64,000 nucleotides of DNA from Paratractidigestivibacter sp003150175 (GTDB taxonomy: Bacteria; Actinomycetota; Coriobacteriia; Coriobacteriales; Atopobiaceae). The notes under the pieces were generated by a model. It saw only the letters and a list, made by a program, of their open reading frames with translations, did not search any database and was not told where the DNA came from. Both the position numbers and the translations under genes were made by a program. This document shows, piece after piece, positions 16,673-24,861 of this stretch (within the stretch, counting starts at the first letter, position 1; each line of letters starts with the position of its first letter). The DNA is taken from NCBI RefSeq assembly GCF_964283195.1, contig NZ_CAXYLH010000011.1. One strand, written 5' to 3'.

Positions 16673-17551
16673 CTAGGCAAGAAGCTCACGAATCGAGGCG
16701 ACCTGCTCGGGCGTGGCCTGGACGGCCGGCTCGAAGATCTTGGTCGAGATAGGAAGGCCCTTGACGTTCACGGCAACCTTGATGGCAGAGACGAAAAGAT
16801 CGCACGCGTCGTAGACGGCCATCAGCTTTGAGATGCGCTCGGCGCACTCGACGGCGGTCGCAAGGTCGCCTGACTGGTAAGCCTTGTGCATGCGCGAGAA
16901 GAGCTCGGGCTCGACATTGGTCAAGCCGCACAGGACGCCGTTGCCGCCGCTCACGCGGTTGACCAGGTAATACTCGTCGAAACCGGAGAAAACCGTGAAC
17001 TCAGGGTTAACGGCACGCGCGGCACGGATGACCTTGCGCGTGTGGCTGATGGTGTCCACGGTGTCCTTGATGCCGCAGATGTTCTTGTGCGCCGCGGCAA
17101 GGCGCGCGACAAGCTCGGGGTTGAGGTCGGTGCCCGTGCGAGCCGGGAAGTTATAGAGGATCACGGGCAGCTCCGTGGCCTGCGCGATGCCCCCGAAGTA
17201 CTCCTCGGCGGCGGCGTCGCTCGGCCCGAAGTAGTACGGCGATACGGCGAGGACCGCGTCCGCGCCCGCCTTCTCGGAATAGCGGGTGAGGTCAAGGACA
17301 TTCGCGTAGGTGGTGTCGCCCACACCGACGAAGACCTTCATGCGGCCGGCAACGCGCTTGACGGCAAAGTCGACGACGGCCTTCTTGTCCTCAAGGCTCA
17401 CGCTGTAGAACTCGCCGATGCTTCCGAACAGAAGCACACCGTCGAGGCCTGCATCCGCCAAGTGGTCCAGGTGCTTGCCCCAGAGGTCGAAGTCGATCTT
17501 GCCCTCGTCGTCGGTGATGGTGATGGAGGGGCAGAAGACTCCCTCAAACAT
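16673..17551 (-). CDS. DapA/NanA-family aldolase, probably 2-keto-3-deoxy-L-fuconate aldolase
   Basis: 292-residue class I aldolase of the dihydrodipicolinate synthase superfamily. Schiff-base lysine K162 in GIKDT and the proton-relay Y133 in LYNFPARTG are present; the substrate loop reads GSIGEF (43-48) where true DapA has GTTGE. Distance from a lysine-pathway setting and position in an operon with a fucose permease, SDR, lactonase and UxaA-type dehydratase suggest it splits 2-keto-3-deoxy-L-fuconate to pyruvate and L-lactaldehyde, as proposed for the Campylobacter homologue Cj0481. Last gene of the operon, 44 bases after the lactonase. N-acetylneuraminate lyase or plain DapA remain alternatives. 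Confidence 0.78.
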   Translation of the reverse strand: MFEGVFCPSITITDDEGKIDFDLWGKHLDHLADAGLDGVLLFGSIGEFYSVSLEDKKAVVDFAVKRVAGRMKVFVGVGDTTYANVLDLTRYSEKAGADAVLAVSPYYFGPSDAAAEEYFGGIAQATELPVILYNFPARTGTDLNPELVARLAAAHKNICGIKDTVDTISHTRKVIRAARAVNPEFTVFSGFDEYYLVNRVSGGNGVLCGLTNVEPELFSRMHKAYQSGDLATAVECAERISKLMAVYDACDLFVSAIKVAVNVKGLPISTKIFEPAVQATPEQVASIRELLA

Positions 17552-17595
17552 AGCTGGCTCTCTTTCTGGGGCAAGCCCCGTGGATCAGAAATAAG

Positions 17596-18393
17596 CTACT
17601 TAATCTTAAGGCCATACGCACGAGCAGCATTGTTCATAAAGAAGTTCTCGTCGTCGCCAAATTCGTCACGCAGGATCTGGAAGTGCTCGTCAAAGCTGGA
17701 GTACAGCTTTACGACCGGCCAGTTGGAGGCGTAGAGAAGCTTGTGCGGGTCGAAGGTCGCACGGACGAACTTAAGCAGCTCCGAGACGAACTGCTTGTCT
17801 GCGGTGGGATAACCCGAGACCTTCATGTAGAGGTTCGGCAGGCTCGCGAACTTCTTCATGACTGACTTCCACTCGGGCGTCAGCGCCTCGACGTTGCCGA
17901 GGTGGTTCAGGATGACGGTCTCCTCGGGCGCCTGGGCAAACGCCTCGTAGGCGTCCTCAAGCTCATTCACGCGATTGCAGGACTCGAAGGGCAGGCCCTT
18001 CTCGGCCAGCGCATGAAGACCCTCGATGAAGCTCGGCTCGAGGCAGCGGCCCTTGGGCTCGGAATCGATGTGGAGCGGCTCGCGGATGCCGGCGGCAAAC
18101 GCCGGAACGCGCATCCAGGGAGAGACGTCGCTGCGAAGCATGCAGGCGAGCATCTTTGGGTCGGCGGACTTGATGTCGTAGGCAATCTTGTCCTCAGCCT
18201 CGTGATCGGCGCAGTCGACCTCGACGTACACGCCGCCGACGAACTCCACGCCCGCCTGGCGCGCATACTCGGCCTCAAGGTCCTTGGTGGTATAGGTGTG
18301 CGTGATCGTGCCGTCCGTGCCCTCGAGCCAAGGAAGGCTCTGGGTGTCCAGGTTCCAGACGTGGAAGTGGGAGTCGATTACTTTAAGTGCCAT
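17596..18393 (-). CDS. Amidohydrolase-2 family lactonase, probable L-fuconolactonase
   Basis: 265-residue TIM-barrel hydrolase of COG3618. The metal-site HFH lies at residues 9-11 (DSHFHVWNL), a barrel histidine in LNHLGN, and the C-terminal ASNWPVVKLY block stands where many relatives have SDWPV, that is Asn in place of Asp. In oxidative fucose and rhamnose routes such proteins hydrolyse the sugar lactone to the acid. AAAGGAA precedes the ATG. Its start lies 5 bases after the permease stop, so the two are coupled. Role rests on family and operon content; an uncharacterised lactone or amide substrate is possible. Confidence 0.8.
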   Translation of the reverse strand: MALKVIDSHFHVWNLDTQSLPWLEGTDGTITHTYTTKDLEAEYARQAGVEFVGGVYVEVDCADHEAEDKIAYDIKSADPKMLACMLRSDVSPWMRVPAFAAGIREPLHIDSEPKGRCLEPSFIEGLHALAEKGLPFESCNRVNELEDAYEAFAQAPEETVILNHLGNVEALTPEWKSVMKKFASLPNLYMKVSGYPTADKQFVSELLKFVRATFDPHKLLYASNWPVVKLYSSFDEHFQILRDEFGDDENFFMNNAARAYGLKIK

Positions 18394-18398
18394 GATGG

Positions 18399-19667
18399 CT
18401 ACTTCCTTTCCAGGCCGAGCTTGCTGCCGAACAGGCCGTACCAAGCGACGTACAGGAAACCAGGAACCGCCAGGAGCAGGGCAACGTTGATTCCGGCGGC
18501 ATCGGCGACGGCACTCATTACGAGCGGGATCAGCGCCGCGCCCACGATCGACATGACAAGCGCGGAGGAACCGGTCTTGACAGCAGAGCCCTGGAACCCC
18601 GTGAGGGTGAGCGAGAAGACGACCGGGTAGCCGATGGAGACGAACAGATACGACACGATCATCGCGACGACGGATACCGGACCGAGGCCAAGGAACGCCA
18701 CGAAGAAGAGCACGGCGGAGGCGGTCATGTAGACACCAAGCAGCTTGCCGGCATCAACCTTGGCCATGATCGGCGTGGAGACAAAGCGGCCCACGGTAAA
18801 CAGCAGCGACAGAATCGAGAGGTACGCCGCGGCGGTACCGGCGGTCATGCCAGGCCACTGCTGCATCGCGAAGGTGGAGAACAGCGACATTCCGGCAACC
18901 TGCAGGCCGATGAAGATGAACTCGGCGAGGACGCCCAGGGCAAAGTACGGGCGCTTTAGCATGGAGCCAAACGTGACCTTCTCGACAGAGCCGTTCGCTG
19001 CCTCCTCCTCGTCTCCAGGAGGCGTCGGGAGCTTAACGAAGACGAAGACGGCGAGCACGATCGCGAGCACGACGGCGATGACGATGTACATGCCGCGCAT
19101 GCTGGAGAGGAACGCCAGCTTTGCGTCGGCAAATCCCGGCTGGCCGGCGGCGATGGTGGTGCCGAGGAACTGCGAGAGGATGAGCGGCCCCACGATGTTG
19201 CCCACGCCATTGAAGGACTGGGCGAGGTTCAGGCGCATGGACTCATGCTTCTCGTCGCCGAGCTTGGTGATGTAGGGGTTGCAGTTGGTCTCCAAGGTGG
19301 AGGCGCCAGCAGCAATCACGAACATGGCAAGAAGGAACAGTCCGTAGGAGGCCACGTTGGTGGCGGGCACGGTGATGAGCGAGCCGAGCACGAACAAGGC
19401 GAGTCCCATGATGACGCCGCCCTTATAGCCAAACTTCTTGGCCACGATGGAGGCCGGAATGGCCATCACGAAGTAGGCGCCGTAGTAGGCAACCTGCAGC
19501 AGGCTCGCCTCGGTGCCGGACAGCTCCAGGTAGTTGGCCATGGGACTGTTCAGGGCGTTGACCAGGTTCATGGTCAGGCCCCAAACGAAGAACAGCGAGG
19601 TCACAAGGACGATGGCAACGGTTGCCGCGGAGCCCTTCGAGCTCGCCTTCTTGGTGGAATCAGACAT
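18399..19667 (-). CDS. fucP: MFS fucose permease-type transporter (FucP family)
   Basis: 422 residues, about twelve membrane helices. Signatures of the FHS/FucP branch are clear: FFVWGLTMNLVNALNSP in helix 1, GASTLETNCNPYITKLG around residues 125-140, and LNLAQSFNGVGNIVGP. FucP proteins import L-fucose (and related 6-deoxy sugars or D-arabinose) with protons across the cytoplasmic membrane. AGAGGA lies upstream of MSDSTKK, which was chosen over an earlier Met. It is the third gene of the operon, 27 bases after the SDR gene. The exact sugar is not proven by sequence; glucose/galactose symport is seen in sister families. Confidence 0.85.
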   Translation of the reverse strand: MSDSTKKASSKGSAATVAIVLVTSLFFVWGLTMNLVNALNSPMANYLELSGTEASLLQVAYYGAYFVMAIPASIVAKKFGYKGGVIMGLALFVLGSLITVPATNVASYGLFLLAMFVIAAGASTLETNCNPYITKLGDEKHESMRLNLAQSFNGVGNIVGPLILSQFLGTTIAAGQPGFADAKLAFLSSMRGMYIVIAVVLAIVLAVFVFVKLPTPPGDEEEAANGSVEKVTFGSMLKRPYFALGVLAEFIFIGLQVAGMSLFSTFAMQQWPGMTAGTAAAYLSILSLLFTVGRFVSTPIMAKVDAGKLLGVYMTASAVLFFVAFLGLGPVSVVAMIVSYLFVSIGYPVVFSLTLTGFQGSAVKTGSSALVMSIVGAALIPLVMSAVADAAGINVALLLAVPGFLYVAWYGLFGSKLGLERK

Positions 19668-19694
19668 TTGAAAGTCCTCTTTTCGCACCGCGGC

Positions 19695-20486
19695 CTAGTC
19701 AAGCGCGCGGTCGAGGTTGACGTAACCGCCGTCGACGTTGCACCACTGACCGGTAGTGTGGCTGGAGCGGTCGGAAAGCAGGAAGCACGCGGTGTCCGCG
19801 ATCTCCTCGGTGGAGGTCATGCGGTGCTCCAGAGGGATGCGGTCGGTGATGAGGGACAGGCGCTTCTGCTGGGCCTCCTCGTCACCGAAGGTCTTGATCC
19901 AGTTGGCGTACAGCGGCGTCCAAGCCTCGGCGACGACGATGGCGTTGACGCGCACGGAGTCGTGGACGAGGGCGGCGGCCCACTCGCGGGTGAGGCCGAG
20001 AATGGCGCCCTTGGCGGCGGCGTAGGCCGTCGTCTTTCCCTGGCCGGTGAGGGCGACCTTGGAGGCGATGTTCACGATAGAGCCCTTGGACTCCTTGAGG
20101 TACGGGCAGGTCTCGTGGACGAGCTCGAAGTAGTGGGTCAGGTTGCCGTGCAGGGACTTCTCGAAGTCCTGCCAGCTCGTGGTCTCGAGCTCGAGGTTGT
20201 CGTTGCGACCGGCGTTGTTCACGACGCCGTCGATGTGGCCGTACTTCTTGTAGACATCCTCGACGATAGGCTTGATGGCGTCGGTGTCGTTGAGGTCGAT
20301 GTAGTACATCTCGAACGTCTTGGTGATCTCGGAGATCTCGGCGCGGAACTCATCCTCGACGCCGTCCTTGCGGTTCAAGACCACAGGAATCGCGCCCTCG
20401 CGAGCGAGCTGCAGCGCGATGCCCTTGCCAATGCCCTTGAAGCCGCCGGTGACGAAGACGACCTTGCCCTCAAGATGAAGATCCAT
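19695..20486 (-). CDS. Short-chain dehydrogenase/reductase, probable L-fucose dehydrogenase
   Basis: 263-residue classical SDR with a Rossmann fold. Cofactor loop TGGFKGIG at 13-20, NNAG at 90-93, catalytic S142, Y155 and K159 (YAAAK). Context matches Campylobacter FucX (Cj0485), an SDR that oxidises L-fucose to the lactone with NAD(P). AAGGAG stands 6 bases before the ATG. It is the second operon gene and separated from the upstream uxaA gene by 202 bases. Alternatives are a gluconate 5-dehydrogenase-like or other polyol SDR; motif alone does not give substrate. Confidence 0.8.
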   Translation of the reverse strand: MDLHLEGKVVFVTGGFKGIGKGIALQLAREGAIPVVLNRKDGVEDEFRAEISEITKTFEMYYIDLNDTDAIKPIVEDVYKKYGHIDGVVNNAGRNDNLELETTSWQDFEKSLHGNLTHYFELVHETCPYLKESKGSIVNIASKVALTGQGKTTAYAAAKGAILGLTREWAAALVHDSVRVNAIVVAEAWTPLYANWIKTFGDEEAQQKRLSLITDRIPLEHRMTSTEEIADTACFLLSDRSSHTTGQWCNVDGGYVNLDRALD

Positions 20487-20688
20487 GATGTGCTCCTTAC
20501 TCGCTGCCCGGCCATTGCGGGCAATTACGGATATGGGCCCTCGGGGGAAGGCCCGGCAAAACGCGGCCCCCGCCGCGGTAAAACCAAGATGTGCGGGCGC
20601 CGGCGTATCGCAGGCACCGACGCCCATGAAGAGGCGCCGCGACAAGGCATGGGGTGAGCCGGGCGCCGAGAAAAACAAAAAGCGACTG
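20487..20688 (-). other. 202-base gap inside the fucose-type operon
   Basis: Between uxaA and the SDR gene. On the minus strand a T-rich stretch (CTTTTTGTTTTTC) directly follows the uxaA stop, and GC-rich inverted segments follow (CCGCGGCGG with GGCCGCG). This may be a weak internal terminator or a processing site that sets unequal expression. No promoter or small gene with a ribosome site is convincing. Confidence 0.35.
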
Positions 20689-22215
20689 TTACATGTAGTT
20701 GCAGAGGTGCGGCAACGCCGTCTCGGTGTAGCCAAGCGCCTCCGCGCAGGTGGGCTCGCCGTTGCAGACGCGGATGATCTGATCTATGAGCTCATCTCGG
20801 AGCTCTTCCATCGACTGCGGGCCGTAAATAGTCGCCTGGGCATCGAAATCGATGTTGTCGGCCATGGTGCGGGCCGTTCGGCCGTTGGCGGTCAGGCGCA
20901 GCACCGGCGCGATGGCGTTTCCCGTGGGCGTGCCCAGCCCCGTGGAGAAGACCACGAGTTGGCAGCCGCCGGCGATGATGCCGCCGACGCTGGAAGGATC
21001 GTTGCCCGGGGTGTCCATAACAACAAGTCCCTGGTGAGAAGCAATGTGCGCGGCATAGGGGTAAACGGCGTTGATGGTCGAGTGGCCCGCCTTGTGGATG
21101 CAGCCCAAAGACTTCTCCTCGAGCGTGGTGAGACCTCCCGCCATGTTGCCGGGGCTCGGGTTGCCCTCGCGCATCTGGGCGCCGAACATCTGAACGTACT
21201 TCTCATAATCGCGCACGATCTTGAGCACCTGCTCGCCCACCTCGGGCGTGGCGGCGCGGCGCGCCAGAATATGCTCGCCTCCGAAGAGCTCGGGGGTCTC
21301 GCACAGAACCGTGGTGGCGCCCTGGGCAACCATCCAGTCGGAGACCTCGCCGATCAGCGGGTTTGATCCCAGGCCGCTGGAAGTGTCGGAGCCGCCGCAG
21401 TTCGTTCCGAAGATCAGCTCATCGACGCCGCACTCCTCGCGCTCGCAAAGGGAGGCCTCGCGCACGAGCTCACGGGCGATGCGCGTACCCTCCTCGACCG
21501 CGCGGATGGACCCGCCGACCTCTTGGATGATGAGGGTGCGCACTTCTTTGTTCGTGCGCTTGGCGATGGCGTCAACCACCAAGTCGTTCTGACAGCCCTC
21601 GCAGCCCAACGAAACGGCAAGGACAGAATGGATATTGGGGTTCGCGGCAAGGCCCGCCAGGGTATCCACCGTCATTTGCTGGTCGATGGTGACCTGGCTG
21701 CAGCCGTTCTGGTTGTGGAAGGTGACGCATCCCTCCACGGAGCGGGCAATCCGCTCGGTGGTGTCCGATGCACAGATGCTCGTGGGCAGGATGAGAACGT
21801 GGTTGCGGATGCCCACCTGACCGTCCGAGCGGCGGTATCCCATAAAAGTACGGGTGCACTTGGTCGAAACGGCCTTCTGCTCGGATGCGGAGGCGACGTC
21901 TGCGACCGCGGCGCCCTCAAGATCGTCGGAGCTCTCGCAGTTCTGCGTGTGCACATGCTGGCCACGCTTGATATCGCTTGTCGCCACGCCGATGAACTCG
22001 CCGTACTTGACGACATTCTGACCCGCAGCGATATCGACGCGCGCAATCTTGTGGAAGAGGGGGATATCCTCAGTCGCAACGAACGTGGCAAGGCCGCCCT
22101 CGTGTGCGGGATAGCGGACCTCATCGCCGGCCTTAAGCGGGTAGATTGCGATGACGACATTGTCTTTGTCGTCGATAAGGACCGCGTTTCGGCCTTCCTG
22201 CATGCCCTCTGACAT
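20689..22215 (-). CDS. UxaA-family sugar-acid dehydratase (altronate/L-fuconate dehydratase type)
   Basis: 508 residues uniting both parts of the UxaA family: an N-terminal SAF domain (about 1-100) and the large catalytic region (about 120-505). Conserved Cys/His blocks that bind iron or manganese are visible: SLGCEGCQ, GTNCGGSDTSSGL, and GHSTINAVYPYA. The family removes water from sugar acids to give 2-keto-3-deoxy acids. In Campylobacter the related Cj0482/Cj0483 pair sits in the fucose locus; here it is one unbroken protein. AAGGAG precedes the ATG. First gene of the operon, divergent from IclR. True altronate dehydratase is the main alternative. Confidence 0.85.
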   Translation of the reverse strand: MSEGMQEGRNAVLIDDKDNVVIAIYPLKAGDEVRYPAHEGGLATFVATEDIPLFHKIARVDIAAGQNVVKYGEFIGVATSDIKRGQHVHTQNCESSDDLEGAAVADVASASEQKAVSTKCTRTFMGYRRSDGQVGIRNHVLILPTSICASDTTERIARSVEGCVTFHNQNGCSQVTIDQQMTVDTLAGLAANPNIHSVLAVSLGCEGCQNDLVVDAIAKRTNKEVRTLIIQEVGGSIRAVEEGTRIARELVREASLCEREECGVDELIFGTNCGGSDTSSGLGSNPLIGEVSDWMVAQGATTVLCETPELFGGEHILARRAATPEVGEQVLKIVRDYEKYVQMFGAQMREGNPSPGNMAGGLTTLEEKSLGCIHKAGHSTINAVYPYAAHIASHQGLVVMDTPGNDPSSVGGIIAGGCQLVVFSTGLGTPTGNAIAPVLRLTANGRTARTMADNIDFDAQATIYGPQSMEELRDELIDQIIRVCNGEPTCAEALGYTETALPHLCNYM

Positions 22216-22263
22216 CCGATCTCCTTAGTAGACGTCAAGCTTCGACCGTCTTGCCTTGGTGCT

Positions 22264-22279
22264 GTTCGTATATGCGAAC
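22264..22279. promoter_or_regulatory. Operator palindrome 1 for the IclR regulator
   Basis: GTTCGTATATGCGAAC, a 16-bp dyad with perfect GTTCG/CGAAC arms, 48 bases upstream of the uxaA start. It shares the arms and the T/A next to them with a second site 105 bases away (centre to centre). It would lie within the 5' untranslated region or promoter of the operon. Confidence 0.8.
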
Positions 22280-22335
22280 TGCATTCGGTTTTCTTGTTGT
22301 TGAGGGTAGCACTTTTCGCCCCGCAAAGAATGAGT

Positions 22336-22384
22336 TTGGCGAATGGCCTGTTTTTAACTGTAAACGGCGTTCGTAATCACGAAC
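22336..22384 (+). promoter_or_regulatory. iclR promoter and operator palindrome 2
   Basis: TTGGCG (22336-22341) and TGTAAA (22359-22364) stand 17 bases apart as -35 and -10. GTTCGTAATCACGAAC at 22369-22384 is a 16-bp dyad directly after the -10, on or next to the expected transcription start, which suits autorepression. Confidence 0.7.
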
Positions 22385-22432
22385 AAAAAGCAATTGAGCG
22401 TTAAGATGGTTAAAAATGACTAAGGAGCTTGA

Positions 22433-23194
22433 ATGGCAATTTCGGAAGAAACCGCGGGGCACCGCGCGACGCTCAGGGTATTGGCAATTCTCGACGCCCT
22501 TGCCGCCAATCAGAAGGGCCTTACCATGGCCGAGATTTGCCGCGAGCTCGGCGCGCCGAAAAGCAGCCTCTTTCCCATCCTGCACACCATGGCAGACACG
22601 GAGTACATCGCCTACGACGAAGACACCAAGCGATACTCGATCGGGCTGCGCGCCTATCTGCTGGGCAAGGCTTTCGACCGCGGCGCGATGGGACTGCCGC
22701 TCATAGAGGGCGAGATGCGGCGCGTGGTCGAAACCTGCAACGAAACCTGCCAGGCGGGCACGCTCGACCATGGGCGCGTGCTCTATATCGCACGAGTCGA
22801 CTCCCCGCAGCGCATACGCCTTTCGTCGGAAATCGGCAAGACGCTGCCCGCCCATTGCACCGCCATCGGCAAGGCGATTCTGAGCCAACTGAGCGACGCC
22901 GAGGCAATCGGCTCGCTTGTTTTGCCGCTCGAACGGCCCACCGAGCACGCCGTGAAAACGCCTGAGGAGCTGCTCGGCCAGCTTGCCGAGACGCGAGCGA
23001 CGGGGTTCGCGCACGACCGCCAGGAGGTGCTCGAAGGAGTCGAATGCCTCGCCGTGCCCATCCACAGGAGCAACGGGCATTGTTTTGGCATGAGCGTCTC
23101 GGTGCCCGCATACCGTCTCGACGCCGCCAAGAAAGACCTCATTAAACAGGCGCTTTCCGACGCCAAGGACCGCCTCGAGGCTGCTCTTATATAA
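22433..23194 (+). CDS. IclR-family transcriptional regulator of the fucose-type operon
   Basis: 253 residues: N-terminal winged helix-turn-helix (about 10-72; LTMAEICRELGAPKSSLFPILH) and a C-terminal IclR effector-binding domain (about 88-250; LPAHCTAIGKAILSQL is the typical ligand-domain block). IclR proteins bind as dimers of dimers and often sense sugar acids or keto acids. AAGGAG precedes the ATG. Divergent from uxaA with two matching dyads in the shared 217-base gap, so it most likely controls the operon and itself. The Campylobacter fucose locus also has an IclR gene (Cj0480c) at its edge. Confidence 0.9.
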   Translation: MAISEETAGHRATLRVLAILDALAANQKGLTMAEICRELGAPKSSLFPILHTMADTEYIAYDEDTKRYSIGLRAYLLGKAFDRGAMGLPLIEGEMRRVVETCNETCQAGTLDHGRVLYIARVDSPQRIRLSSEIGKTLPAHCTAIGKAILSQLSDAEAIGSLVLPLERPTEHAVKTPEELLGQLAETRATGFAHDRQEVLEGVECLAVPIHRSNGHCFGMSVSVPAYRLDAAKKDLIKQALSDAKDRLEAALI

Positions 23195-23211
23195 AGACCT
23201 CGCCGGCCCGC

Positions 23212-23931
23212 TCAGCGCTTCCAGCAGGGTCGGCCCGTGCGCAGGATGCGGCAGAAATCGCGGCAGAGGCAGTCGGCGCAGCTCGCATGGCTCGACGGCT
23301 GAGGCTCGGCAAAGAGCCCGATGACCGCCGTTACGGACTTGGTCGGCGTCATGAGCAGCGACTTCGAGAGCGTGATGCCCAGCCTCCGCTGCGCGTCGAG
23401 CGTGGAAAGCAGCACCGGCTGGGTCGCGAGCGGCATGTCGCCGTACCCGGGGCTAAAGCGGAAGTTCGTGTAGAGCCCACGCTCAGCGGCCGTGGCGACG
23501 ATGCTCGCCTCGCAGGCATCGGCCGCGCGCTCGACCGTCGCCGTCCCCGCCGCGTCGAAGACCACCTGAGCGACCGGGTCCGTCAACGAGAGCCTGCGCA
23601 GCTCGCGCTCGATGCCCATGCCCGCGGTCACGGCCATGACGCCCACAGCGACGGCGCCCGCCATGTGCTTCTTCATCGACTCGCCCACGAGCTGCAAAGA
23701 AGTGCCCGCGAGCTGTACTGCGGGCAGGTCCTCCTCCGTCGGCTCGCGCCCCGCGACGTCGAAGACCTCCCACGACCCCGCCGGCCGGGCGACGTCGAGG
23801 CAGTGCGCCACGACCTCGTCGATGCACGCGTCGAGCTCGTCGGTGAGCTTTTGGCCCGCATAGCCCATATAGCGGAGGACCTCCGCGCGGTCGACGGAGG
23901 TCACCTCGTACTTCTCGACCGTGAGCGCCAT
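23212..23931 (-). CDS. Stand-alone MetH reactivation-domain protein
   Basis: 239 residues matching the C-terminal AdoMet-binding activation domain of cobalamin methionine synthase, detached from MetH. The key block FRFSPGYGDMPL lies at 157-168 (RxxxGY contacts AdoMet in E. coli MetH). It would use AdoMet and an electron donor to rescue the Co(II) form of the short MetH encoded at 13985-16513. A Cys-rich tail, CADCLCRDFC near the C-terminus with one more Cys after it, is not part of the classic domain and may bind a metal or accept electrons. It follows metF by 17 bases, so they are cotranscribed. Confidence 0.85.
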   Translation of the reverse strand: MALTVEKYEVTSVDRAEVLRYMGYAGQKLTDELDACIDEVVAHCLDVARPAGSWEVFDVAGREPTEEDLPAVQLAGTSLQLVGESMKKHMAGAVAVGVMAVTAGMGIERELRRLSLTDPVAQVVFDAAGTATVERAADACEASIVATAAERGLYTNFRFSPGYGDMPLATQPVLLSTLDAQRRLGITLSKSLLMTPTKSVTAVIGLFAEPQPSSHASCADCLCRDFCRILRTGRPCWKR

Positions 23932-23948
23932 GCGCCGGACCCCGCTCC

Positions 23949-24821
23949 CTATTTGGCCAGGTACCCGCAGCCCGCGAGCGCATCGTGCGCCGCCGCGGCG
24001 ATGGCGGGCTTGTTCATGCTGTAGACGTGCAGGCCATCCACGCCGTTGGCCGCGAGGTCGCAGAGCTGCTCGCATGCGTACTCGACGCCGGCGGCCGCCT
24101 GGGCCTCGGGGTCGTCGCCGGCCTGCACGAGGCGCTTGACCACCTTGGCGGGGATGGACGCGCCGCAGTTGAAGGCCATACGCTGGATCTGCTTCACGCT
24201 GGTGAACGGCATGATGCCGGCGACGATGGGCAGCTTGATGCGGTGGCGCAGGCACTTCTCGCGGAAGCGGTAGAAATCCTCGTTCGAGAAGAAGAGCTGG
24301 CTCACGAAGTAGTCGGCGCCTTCCTCCTGCTTGCGGTAGAGCCCCTCGAAGTCGGCGTCCTCGGAGGGTGACTCCACATGGCCCTCCGGGTAGCAGGCGG
24401 CGCCGATGCAAAGGCCGTCGCCCGCGGTCGCGCGCAGGTAGGCGATGAGGTCGGAGGCGTGCGCGAAGTCGACGACGTCGCGGTCGGGGCGGCGGTCGCC
24501 GCGCAGGGCGAGGATGTTCTGGACGCCGTCGGCGGCGAGGGCCGCCGCGTAGGCGTCGACGTCGGCGCCCGTCGCGCCCATGCAGGTCAGGTGCGCGAGC
24601 GCGGTCGTGCCCAGCTTGTTCTCAACGGAGCCCGCGATGGCCACGGTGTTGTCCGAGTTGCCCGAGCCGCCAGCGGAGTAGGTGACGCTGATCCAGTCGG
24701 GGGCGTGGGTCGTCAGGGCGCTCGCGACCTCGTAGGCCTTCTCGAGCGGGAGGTCGCCCTTAGGCGGGAAGATCTCGAACGAGAAAGTCTGGTGCGCGGC
24801 GAGCTTATCGCTGATTTTCAT
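23949..24821 (-). CDS. metF: 5,10-methylenetetrahydrofolate reductase
   Basis: 290-residue flavoprotein that makes 5-methyl-THF, the methyl donor for MetH. The TIM-barrel blocks are visible: FSFEIFPPKGD at the N-terminus (catalytic Glu), SVTYSAGGS, LALRGDRRP, YPEGHVES, and GADYFVSQLFFSNEDFYRF. Length is normal. The chosen ATG (MKISDKLAAHQ) gives the family N-terminus; an in-frame ATG 39 bases upstream would add thirteen residues. Cotranscribed with the MetH reactivation gene. No SAM or cobalamin riboswitch is evident before it; the hicB stop lies 40 bases upstream. Confidence 0.95.
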   Translation of the reverse strand: MKISDKLAAHQTFSFEIFPPKGDLPLEKAYEVASALTTHAPDWISVTYSAGGSGNSDNTVAIAGSVENKLGTTALAHLTCMGATGADVDAYAAALAADGVQNILALRGDRRPDRDVVDFAHASDLIAYLRATAGDGLCIGAACYPEGHVESPSEDADFEGLYRKQEEGADYFVSQLFFSNEDFYRFREKCLRHRIKLPIVAGIMPFTSVKQIQRMAFNCGASIPAKVVKRLVQAGDDPEAQAAAGVEYACEQLCDLAANGVDGLHVYSMNKPAIAAAAHDALAGCGYLAK

Positions 24822-24861
24822 GGGAAGAGGTGCCTTTCGTGCCGTTTCGGTTCCTGCCATC

